DNA from: Thioclava nitratireducens | GTDB taxonomy: Bacteria > Pseudomonadota > Alphaproteobacteria > Rhodobacterales > Rhodobacteraceae | Direction of reading: 5' to 3' | DNA length: 64,000 nucleotides | Assembly (NCBI RefSeq): GCF_001940525.2 | Contig: NZ_CP019437.1 | Span: 1,896,501-1,960,500, forward strand | Part shown: piece after piece, positions 17,705 to 24,741 of the stretch | Layout: each line of letters starts with the position of its first letter | Position numbering within the stretch: position 1 is the stretch's first letter | Notes under the pieces: generated by a model | What the model saw: only the letters and a program-made list of their open reading frames with translations | Database searches by the model: none | What the model was told of the DNA's origin: nothing | Made by a program: the position numbers and the translations under genes

Positions 17705-18271
17705 ATGGAGCAGGACCTGCTGGACAGCGATGACATGGCGGTGCTGGCCTTCGATCATGCGCCGGTCGGGCTGGCGGTCACCCGCAATCGGGTGATCGAG
17801 CGGTGCAACGCGCGGTTTTGCGAAACCTTCGGCTATGCCGAAGACGAGTTGCCGCAGCGCTCGCTCGCGGTGCTCTACCCGTCGCAGGAGGAGTTTCTGC
17901 GCATCGGCGAGATCGGGTCGCGGCGGATGCGTGAGACCGGGCGCTATGCCGATGAGCGGATCATGCAGCGCCGGAACGGGGCACTGTTCTGGTGCCGGGT
18001 GCGCGGGCAATCCCTGACGCCGGACGATCCTTTCGCGCGCGCGGTCTGGAGCTTTGCGGATCTCTCGGAATCGCGCCCCGTCGCCGATCTGACGGCGCGA
18101 GAGCGGCAGGTGGCAGCCCTTCTGGCCGAGGGGCAGACCAACAAGGAAATCGCGCGGGTGCTGGAGCTGTCGCCGCGCACGGCAGAGGCGCATCGCGCGC
18201 GGCTGCAGGCCAAGCTCGGCGCGCGCAACACTGCCGAATTGGTGGCGCGGCTGACGGGGCTGCCGCTGTAA
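17705..18271 (+). CDS. PAS and LuxR-type helix-turn-helix regulator
   Basis: The 188-residue protein has a PAS domain at about 10-122 (AFDHAPVGLAVT, then NARFCETFGYAEDEL and a WCRVRG strand) and a LuxR/NarL-type DNA-binding domain at 129-188 (LTARERQVAALLAEGQ-NKEIA). There is no receiver or autoinducer-binding domain, so it is neither a classical response regulator nor a quorum sensor. It probably senses a small ligand through the PAS pocket and controls the divergent thiolase-ligase-dehydrogenase operon. The start at 17705 has GGGAGAAGAGG upstream. The frame is also open further upstream into the thiolase gene, but that part is antisense to it and was excluded. Confidence 0.85.
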   Translation: MEQDLLDSDDMAVLAFDHAPVGLAVTRNRVIERCNARFCETFGYAEDELPQRSLAVLYPSQEEFLRIGEIGSRRMRETGRYADERIMQRRNGALFWCRVRGQSLTPDDPFARAVWSFADLSESRPVADLTARERQVAALLAEGQTNKEIARVLELSPRTAEAHRARLQAKLGARNTAELVARLTGLPL

Positions 18272-18290
18272 GGCTTATTCCAGATGAAAA

Positions 18291-18310
18291 AGGGGCGCTC
18301 GAGCGCCCCT
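18291..18310. terminator. Bidirectional terminator between convergent genes
   Basis: AGGGGCGCTC followed directly by GAGCGCCCCT is a perfect 20-base palindrome in the 56-bp gap between the PAS-LuxR gene and the convergent sensor gene. It is preceded by AAAAA, which gives a U run when read on the minus strand. Confidence 0.75.
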
Positions 18311-18327
18311 TCGAGTTCGCTCCCTCG

Positions 18328-19434
18328 TCAGGGATTGGGTGTGGGTTCCCGTGGGACGCCGTTCTTGGGCGACAGTTTGCTCTGGATGATCGCGAGAGCG
18401 CTCGACAACGAGGCGGCCTCACGCGAGCTTGTCGCCTCTTCGGGGAAGACGTAATTGCCGTCCGCGATGCTCTTGGCATCCCGTGCGAGCCGCTCGACCG
18501 GGCGCAGCAGCAGCTTAAGGAAGACCAGCGTCACGATCAGCATGCACAGCGCCGCCGCCGCGACCGTCGCCAGCGTCACCTGCGTCAGCATCGGAAGATC
18601 GGTCGAAACGTTGTCGCGGCGCAGGACCGCGAAGACCCGCCAGCCGAAGTTGGGCAGCTCGTCCTCGACGAAATTCGGTGCGAAAGCATAGGTTTCCCCG
18701 TTCTTGTCGTCCACGATGTGGAAGACGCCGGAGGACTTGCTGCGCAGGCTCGCGCCCGATGTCAGATTGTCGGGGAGGGGGGTGCCGTGGTGACGGGTGT
18801 CGATCACGGTATCGCCGTTGATGTCCTGCACGACCACGTCGATGCCAAGCTCCTTGCTGGCTTCGAACAGGAAACTGCGCACCCACGCGATCCGCACGCG
18901 GTAGACCAGCACACCGGCCTTCTGTCCGTTCGCGCCTTTCACCGGGGTCGAGAGGTTCAGGTAACGCTCCGGCTCGCCGGTCTGCGCATTGGTGATCACC
19001 TCGGTGATGGAATCGATCGACGGCACGCGTATGCCGTCGCGGAACCACCGCTTGGAGCTGACATTCTTGCCGACGTCATAGCCGTTCGAGCCGGAGATGA
19101 TCGTGCCATCGGGCGCGGCGAAGCCTGCCCAGGCGACCTGACCGCCGGTCCGCGAGACGGCGTCCATGAACCTGTCGATGTCGTCTTGCGTTGCAGAACC
19201 GAGGGCCCGCGCCACGGCGTGCATACTGTCCCATTCCCGCGTCAAAGCCGTGTTGAAGCTGAGCGCGATCGCGTCCGAGCCTCGGAGGACCAATTTGTGC
19301 TCGATAGCTACCTGGTACTCGTGGGCCCGGTCCGAGACGATCTTTGCGACGAAGACTGCAGTCGCGGCCACGACAAGTACCATCGCCATAGCGGTACGCA
19401 GGAAAATGCCCCCGAGATTGTGATTTCGACGCAT
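18328..19434 (-). CDS. Membrane sensor with periplasmic Cache domain and HAMP, no output domain
   Basis: The 368-residue protein has a membrane helix at about 9-31 and a large periplasmic double-Cache-type domain (SSKRWFRDGI, TPVKGANGQKAGVLVYRV, VQDINGDTVIDT). A second helix lies at about 285-308, followed by a HAMP-like segment (LLLRPVERLARDAKSIADGNY). It then ends after about 40 residues, without kinase, cyclase or methyl-accepting domain. Chemoreceptors and GGDEF proteins share this front end, so it may act through a partner or be a shortened derivative. The ATG at 19434 is preferred over 19440, because GAGG lies directly against the first ATG but about 6 bases before the second. Its neighbour, a beta-glucan synthase operon, is usually c-di-GMP controlled; a link is speculation. 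Confidence 0.72.
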   Translation of the reverse strand: MRRNHNLGGIFLRTAMAMVLVVAATAVFVAKIVSDRAHEYQVAIEHKLVLRGSDAIALSFNTALTREWDSMHAVARALGSATQDDIDRFMDAVSRTGGQVAWAGFAAPDGTIISGSNGYDVGKNVSSKRWFRDGIRVPSIDSITEVITNAQTGEPERYLNLSTPVKGANGQKAGVLVYRVRIAWVRSFLFEASKELGIDVVVQDINGDTVIDTRHHGTPLPDNLTSGASLRSKSSGVFHIVDDKNGETYAFAPNFVEDELPNFGWRVFAVLRRDNVSTDLPMLTQVTLATVAAAALCMLIVTLVFLKLLLRPVERLARDAKSIADGNYVFPEEATSSREAASLSSALAIIQSKLSPKNGVPREPTPNP

Positions 19435-19720
19435 GGTCATCCTCGTTTCAATCCTAAGTTATGTACAGGAGGGAACGCCTATAAGTCATAGTTAATGGTT
19501 AATTACGGCGAGAAAGTGGTGTCGGGTTGTTGTTGTGAACCTTTTTGCGGGACCGGGGTCAGGCCGCTTGCAAAGCGCAAATCGACGCCGAACACTCGCC
19601 ATCGAAGGATACGCGTTGTTCCCGTATTGGACGGCGCTGAAAAACATGAGTTTCCCTAAGGTTAAGGGGAAGCAGAGGAGGCCGCCAAGGTCTCAGGCAG
19701 AGCTATACAGGATTCGCAGA
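19435..19720. other. Divergent spacer upstream of sensor and small secreted protein
   Basis: About 286 bp between two divergent genes. It is more AT-rich near 19440-19510 (TTAATGGTTAATTA), a likely promoter area. An imperfect inverted repeat (TTCCC near 19652, GGGAA near 19667) is present. I see no convincing small gene. Confidence 0.35.
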
Positions 19721-20299
19721 ATGCACAAGATTCACTGGCGGAGCGTCGCGCTCGCGACGTCGCTGACACTGTCGCTGGGGCCGGTCTCGCCCGCCCGTGC
19801 AGACGGGACGTTCTTGCAGGCCGATCTCGGGACGAACACCTCCGATGCGGTGTTTGCGATATCGCGCGGCAAGGTGAGTTTCGGCGCGAATTTCTCTGAT
19901 TACGAGGGCGGCTGGTCGACCGGGGCCGTGGTGACGCGTGACTTCGCGCTTGGGGGAATCGGAACGCTGAAGGTCGGGCCCAGCATCGGGCGGACGCTGT
20001 CGGACGATAACTGGCGACTCGGGGTGCGGGCGGGACTGGAGCACTATTCGCCCACCCGATTCGGGCATGTCTTCCTGCTGGCCCAGTACAACACGATCGA
20101 TCAGGATTGGTTCGCGCTGTTTCAGGCCGGGAATCGCTCCGGTCTGGGGCTCGAGCTTTCGGCGGGGGGAAGCGACACTTATTCCGAGCGGACGATTGCG
20201 GTGACCCAGAAAATCGGCGACGGGCCGGTCTCGATCCGGGCTGGCTGGCGGGCCTTCGCCAAGGAAGCCTTCGCGGGTCTTTCCATCAACACCTATTGA
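19721..20299 (+). CDS. Small secreted beta-rich protein of unknown function
   Basis: The 192-residue product has a signal peptide (MHKIHWRSVALATSLTLSLG, cleavage near SPARA-DG). The mature part alternates polar and hydrophobic or aromatic residues in strand-like runs (FGANFSDYEGGW, GLELSAGG, INTY at the C terminus), which resembles a small outer-membrane beta barrel. A terminal aromatic Y supports that. I do not recognise a family. It converges on the bgsA-like glycosyltransferase gene, with only 17 bp between stops. A role in polymer export is possible but unsupported. The first Met of the signal peptide was chosen as start, as the upstream extension is arginine-rich. Confidence 0.6.
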   Translation: MHKIHWRSVALATSLTLSLGPVSPARADGTFLQADLGTNTSDAVFAISRGKVSFGANFSDYEGGWSTGAVVTRDFALGGIGTLKVGPSIGRTLSDDNWRLGVRAGLEHYSPTRFGHVFLLAQYNTIDQDWFALFQAGNRSGLGLELSAGGSDTYSERTIAVTQKIGDGPVSIRAGWRAFAKEAFAGLSINTY

Positions 20300-20316
20300 T
20301 GCCTGCCGTCGCAGGG

Positions 20317-22305
20317 TCACTCGTCCGACGAGTATTTCGGCAGGAAACGGCGGTAGATGTCGTGCAGGAGGGCGCCCGGGCGGACATGGCTGACGCCGGG
20401 CTCGTCGCCTTCCGCGTAGAAGCGCACGAAGAGCTGTTCGCGCTGCTCCTCGGTCGGGAGCAGCTGCAACCGCGCGCCGTCCCGCGTCTTCGCGATGACG
20501 TAGCACTCGATCGGGCCGGTGATCTGGTCGATCGTCAGTTTGCCGCGGGTCTGTTCCGGTAAGGTCAGGCCGCGAAGGCGCACCGTGTCCATCGTGAAGG
20601 AGGTCATCCAGACCCAGTATTCCACGCCGTCGGAGTCGAAGGAAATCCGCTCGGGCTTGTCCGCGACATGGATTTCGCGCCGGGGCAGCTCCACACAGGC
20701 GCGACAGGTCGCGGCGAGCAGGAACAGATTGTAGATGGTCCAGAACAGGATCACCCATTTACCGTCCCCCGCGTCGAAATAGGCGAAGCGATCCCAGATG
20801 ATCCCGATCAGAAGGCCGCCCAGCGTCAGGAAAAGCAGGATCAGGAAGGGCATCATGATCCGCCACTGCACGACGACTTTCGACCGATCCCCGCCTTTCG
20901 CGGTCACCGAGAACGGGTGGCCATGGGGGCGCAGCAGACCTGTGAAGGCGGCGCGAGCGATCGGGATCGCGCCGATCAATTGGCTGACATCGTTCAGGAT
21001 CGGCACGACCATACCGCGGCTGAGCATGTTGAGCGTCATCAGGCTCCACAGGTAGTAGACGCCGAAATAGCTCAGTACGTCCGCGAGGCCCGCATTCACC
21101 ACCGTGATGTTGAAATACCAGTAGAGCAGCGGATAGCAGATCGCCGCGATCCGGAAGGGGAAGGTCGTGGTCCAGTAGAGGATCGAGTCGATCACGCTCC
21201 AGCGGTCGCGCAGGCGCAGGTTGCTCTTCGAGAACGGTCCGAGCGAGGAGCGCGCGATCTGCATCAGGCCGAGGCACCAGCGGGCGCGCTGGGTGATGTA
21301 TTCCTTGAGGCCTTCCGGGGCGAGCCCCTCGGTCAGCGGCTCGGCCAGATAAACGGTGCGCCAGCCCGCGTTCTGCAACGCCAGCGTCAGCATGAAATCC
21401 TCGGTCACGCTCTCGGTGTTGAAGCCGCCGATCTCGCGCAGCGCGCTCCAGCGGCAGACCGAGGAGGTGCCGCAACAAAAGGCGATCCCCCAGCCGTCGC
21501 GCGACGGCTGCATCTGATCGAAGAAGAAACGCTGCTCGTCGGGATAGGAGCTGTCGAGGCGGAAATTGTGCTGGATCGGGTCGGAGTTGAAGAAGTGTTG
21601 CGGCGTCTGCACGAGCCCCACTTCGGGGTCGTGAAACAGCGCCAGCGTGCGTGAGATGAAGCCGCGATGGGGCACGAAATCCGCATCGAGGATTGCGACG
21701 AAGTCGGGCTGCACCTCTTCTTCGGCCAGCCGGTCCAGCGCGTGGTTGATATTGCCCGCCTTCTGCCCTTCGTTGTCGGCCCGGCGCATGTAGCGCACGC
21801 CCTTGGCCTCGCAGAAATCGCGCAGCCAGTCGCGGCGGCTGTCGTCGCAGACGATGATCGTCTTGTTGCGGTGACGCAGGAACTTCGCGCCCACGATGGT
21901 GCGTTCGAGAACGTCGCGATCCTCGTTATAGGTGGCGATCAGGATCGCGACGAGCGGCTCTCGCTCGGTCGGGAGATTGACGTATCGATCCGCGTCCTCG
22001 CTGCGCAGCTTGATCCGCGACAGGACCAGAAAGGCGCTGAGCGAGCCGATCATGGTCAGACCTTCGAGTGCATAGAGCGACCAGCTCGCCAGCGCGTCCA
22101 GCGTCAGGCCGGGCGGGGCGAGGGTCTCGGTTCCGCGCCACCAGATATAGCGCAGCGCCAGAACGGCGCTGATCCCCAGCAAGACCGCGCGGTGCCAGTT
22201 GCGCCGCGTGTTGACGAAGCTCGGCAGGATGGCCGTGATGCCCACCACGAGGATGAGCTGCATCGCCGCCGAGCCAAGCTCTCCCAGTTGCGGATAGAAG
22301 AACAT
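20317..22305 (-). CDS. bgsA: Processive family 2 glycosyltransferase, BgsA-like mixed-linkage beta-glucan synthase
   Basis: The 662-residue inner-membrane synthase has two or three N-terminal helices, then a GT2 catalytic domain with the D (CDDS, 153-156), DxD (LDADF, 206-210), TED (301-303) and QxxRW (QRARW, 339-343) motifs of cellulose-synthase-like processive enzymes. Four or so further helices (about 360-540) and a C-terminal cytosolic tail of about 120 residues follow; I see no clear RxxxR PilZ signature in the tail. No bcsB, bcsZ or bcsC is present; instead it pairs with one HlyD-type gene 12 bp upstream. That two-gene layout and the length near 660 match the bgsBA locus of Sinorhizobium meliloti, which makes a linear (1,3),(1,4)-beta-glucan under c-di-GMP control. 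Curdlan- or cellulose-like product is the alternative. Confidence 0.7.
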   Translation of the reverse strand: MFFYPQLGELGSAAMQLILVVGITAILPSFVNTRRNWHRAVLLGISAVLALRYIWWRGTETLAPPGLTLDALASWSLYALEGLTMIGSLSAFLVLSRIKLRSEDADRYVNLPTEREPLVAILIATYNEDRDVLERTIVGAKFLRHRNKTIIVCDDSRRDWLRDFCEAKGVRYMRRADNEGQKAGNINHALDRLAEEEVQPDFVAILDADFVPHRGFISRTLALFHDPEVGLVQTPQHFFNSDPIQHNFRLDSSYPDEQRFFFDQMQPSRDGWGIAFCCGTSSVCRWSALREIGGFNTESVTEDFMLTLALQNAGWRTVYLAEPLTEGLAPEGLKEYITQRARWCLGLMQIARSSLGPFSKSNLRLRDRWSVIDSILYWTTTFPFRIAAICYPLLYWYFNITVVNAGLADVLSYFGVYYLWSLMTLNMLSRGMVVPILNDVSQLIGAIPIARAAFTGLLRPHGHPFSVTAKGGDRSKVVVQWRIMMPFLILLFLTLGGLLIGIIWDRFAYFDAGDGKWVILFWTIYNLFLLAATCRACVELPRREIHVADKPERISFDSDGVEYWVWMTSFTMDTVRLRGLTLPEQTRGKLTIDQITGPIECYVIAKTRDGARLQLLPTEEQREQLFVRFYAEGDEPGVSHVRPGALLHDIYRRFLPKYSSDE

Positions 22306-22317
22306 GCCGTCCCGCCC

Positions 22318-23457
22318 TCAGCGCAGGAAGTCGAGGGGGCGGCGCTCGAAGAATACCCGCCCGGTCCGCCCCACGGGACAGTCGAGATCGGGATCCGATT
22401 TCAGTTCCGGGACGAGAAGGGTCACGTCGTAACGCTCGAGATGTTCCTTGTTCGGCGCGATCGCGAGATGCTGGTAGACATCCGCCGCGCCACTCCCTGC
22501 GAGCCGGGCGACCGTCGCGTCGTAAATCCTGTCGCGCGAAGCCAGTTTGAACGTCGCGGAATCGCCCACCTTGAGGCTGTTATAGACCCCTTCGCTCACC
22601 GAGGCGGTCACCAGCGGGACGTCGCAATCGACAAGCTCCATGATCGGATCGCCCCGCTGCACCGTCACGCCATCCGCCTGCAGTGTCTCCCAGTAGATCC
22701 CGTTCGCAGGCGAGGTCACATGGCTGGAGGACATCGTGGTCACCCGCGTCTGTTCCTGCGCGCGGCGGTCTTCCAGCGTCTTGAGGCGGGTCTGGGCCTC
22801 CGTGAGGTTCGCTTCGAGCGAGGCGATCGCCCCGTCCAGATCGGCACCGCGCTGTTCGGAGCTCGGCGCGTCGTTATAGCCGTCGCCGAGAAAGACGCCC
22901 GACTTGGCCGCGTCGAGCGAAATTTCGAGCAGCGCCACGTCTTCGCGCGCCTGCATCAGAGGAGCGGTGTCCGTGGTGGCGGGCGGGGCGGTCTGCGCAA
23001 CCTTGGTCGCGCTCGTCTCCGAGCCTTGCGCCTTCGGCTGGAGCCGGTCGAGCCGCGCGCGGGCGAATTTCAGCTTGGTCTCGATCTCGGCAATGCGATG
23101 TTCGCGATAAATCTTGGTGCGCTCGCCATAGGATTTGCGTTGCGCCCGTTTTGCGTCGAGATCGCTCTCGATACGATCGACGGTTGCCTGCGCGTTCGCG
23201 ACCTCCATCCGCAGGTCGTCGAGCCGCGTCCTGTCGGGCAGGCTGTCATCTACAGTGGCAAGTCGTTCGCCCTTGGCGACATCCGCGCCGAGCGGGCGCT
23301 TCGGCATCGAAAGCTTGCCCGCAGTGCTACTGCGTACGGTGACGACGGGCGCATTGACGACGGCGTCGGCACTGACGCCCGACATCTGCTCTCCGACGAT
23401 GACCCAAAGAGCGCCCGCGACGAGGACAAGGCCGATGACGGGGCGTAGCGTTTTCAA
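22318..23457 (-). CDS. bgsB: HlyD-type membrane fusion protein, BgsB-like
   Basis: The 379-residue protein has one N-terminal membrane helix (about 5-23), a lipoyl/barrel-sandwich half (VVTVRSSTAGKL), a long coiled-coil stretch (about 80-150 and 180-240 with heptad-like charged runs), the second barrel half (SPANGIYWETLQADGVTVQRGD) and a beta-barrel domain. Such periplasmic adaptors help polymer passage through the periplasm. It precedes the bgsA-like synthase in a two-gene operon, the order seen for bgsBA. An Alg44-like role is possible, but the cytosolic PilZ domain of Alg44 is missing. Confidence 0.7.
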   Translation of the reverse strand: MKTLRPVIGLVLVAGALWVIVGEQMSGVSADAVVNAPVVTVRSSTAGKLSMPKRPLGADVAKGERLATVDDSLPDRTRLDDLRMEVANAQATVDRIESDLDAKRAQRKSYGERTKIYREHRIAEIETKLKFARARLDRLQPKAQGSETSATKVAQTAPPATTDTAPLMQAREDVALLEISLDAAKSGVFLGDGYNDAPSSEQRGADLDGAIASLEANLTEAQTRLKTLEDRRAQEQTRVTTMSSSHVTSPANGIYWETLQADGVTVQRGDPIMELVDCDVPLVTASVSEGVYNSLKVGDSATFKLASRDRIYDATVARLAGSGAADVYQHLAIAPNKEHLERYDVTLLVPELKSDPDLDCPVGRTGRVFFERRPLDFLR

Positions 23458-23716
23458 TTCGAGGCTCCTCGAGAATGCGCGTTTCAGCGGGGCGGGGCGA
23501 TGACGCCAGACAACTTATAAACGTAACGTAATTGCAAGATGCAACCCAAGGCCGATAGGGAAATTTGATCTGTGATCTATGCGCTATGCCCATGCGGCTG
23601 GCGGTGGCGGCAGCGGCGGCGTTGGGCGGGCGCCTTGCCTGAACTATCCGTCAATAAGATGAGGGCAATTCACGCGTCCGTGATATGCTTCTTCCTCTCA
23701 GGAGGAGGATTCATCC

Positions 23717-24631
23717 ATGACCGACCCAGCCAACGCGCGTCGCTTGACGGCGGCCGATTTCGACCAGGAACTTCTCGATCTTTATGACTATTATGTCCAT
23801 GGCAAAATCTCGAAACGGGAATTTCTCGACCGCGCGGGGAAATGGGCGGTGGGTGGCCTGACCGCCGTCGCGATTCTCGGGGCACTCGCGCCGAATTACG
23901 CGCTCGCCCAGCAGGTGGCCGAGGACGATCCCGACATTCAGGGCGAGGACATAACCTATCCCAGCCCGAATGGCACCGGCGAGATCACCGCCTATCTGGT
24001 GCGCCCGACGCAGATCGACCCGGACAATCCGCCGGCCGCTATCCTCGTCGTGCACGAGAACCGCGGCCTCAATCCCTATATCCGCGACGTCGTTCGCAGG
24101 CTCGCCAAGGCGGGATTCGTGGCGATGGGGCCCGATGGGTTGTCCTCTCTCGGCGGCTATCCGGGCAATGACGACGAGGGGCGCGAGATGCAGCGCAGTC
24201 TCGATCAGGGGGCGCTGCTCAATGATTTCTTCGCGGGATTCGAGTATCTCCAGACGCTCGACGGCACCAACGGCAAGGTCGGCGCGACCGGATTCTGCTA
24301 TGGCGGGGGCGTGGTGAACAAGCTCGCTGTCGCCTACCCGGAAATGGGCGCGGGCGTGCCGTTCTACGGGGCCGCGCCCGACAGCGCACAGGTCGCAATG
24401 ATCGAGGCGCCGCTACTGATCCAACTCGCCGCGCTCGATCAGCGCATCAATGCGATGTGGCCCGAGTATCAAAAGGCGCTCGAGGAAAACGACAAGCGCT
24501 ACGAGGCTTATATCTATCCGGGCGTGAACCACGGGTTCCACAACGACACGACGCCGCGCTACGACGAGGCCGCCGCTAAGCTGGCAGAGGAGCGCATGAT
24601 CGCGTGGTTCCGGACCTACCTCGCCGGGTGA
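23717..24631 (+). CDS. Dienelactone hydrolase family protein, YghX-like, probably exported
   Basis: The 304-residue alpha/beta hydrolase has the nucleophile Cys194 in GFCYGGG, Glu114 in HENRG and His272 in NHGFHND, the Cys-Asp-His arrangement of dienelactone hydrolases. About 30 residues of acidic N-terminal extension precede a KREFL sequence (33-37) and a hydrophobic stretch to about 62 ending YALAQQ. This resembles a twin-arginine signal in which one Arg is Lys, as found in YghX relatives. The natural substrate is unknown. A strong AGGAGGAGG lies 10 bases before the ATG. It stands alone before a thiamine-diphosphate enzyme gene. Confidence 0.82.
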   Translation: MTDPANARRLTAADFDQELLDLYDYYVHGKISKREFLDRAGKWAVGGLTAVAILGALAPNYALAQQVAEDDPDIQGEDITYPSPNGTGEITAYLVRPTQIDPDNPPAAILVVHENRGLNPYIRDVVRRLAKAGFVAMGPDGLSSLGGYPGNDDEGREMQRSLDQGALLNDFFAGFEYLQTLDGTNGKVGATGFCYGGGVVNKLAVAYPEMGAGVPFYGAAPDSAQVAMIEAPLLIQLAALDQRINAMWPEYQKALEENDKRYEAYIYPGVNHGFHNDTTPRYDEAAAKLAEERMIAWFRTYLAG

Positions 24632-24741
24632 TCTGCCGCGCTTGCGACGTGCCGGGGGTGCGCTCGGATTTGGCGCGTGCTACGCCTCTCGCAGATCCGC
24701 GCCGAAGCGCGGAGCGGCACAAGAGGGAGAGAGGCGCGCGC

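Noticed and set aside
17705..18271. Quorum-sensing LuxR regulator
   Set aside because: It has a PAS domain and no autoinducer-binding domain, and there is no luxI-like gene.
20317..22305. Classical bacterial cellulose synthase (bcsA)
   Set aside because: No bcsB, bcsZ or bcsC is present, the tail lacks a visible PilZ signature, and the single HlyD partner is unlike bcs operons.
21667..23448. 593-residue open frame on the plus strand
   Set aside because: It is antisense to the bgsBA-like genes, and its composition is Arg/Asp/His-rich without motifs.
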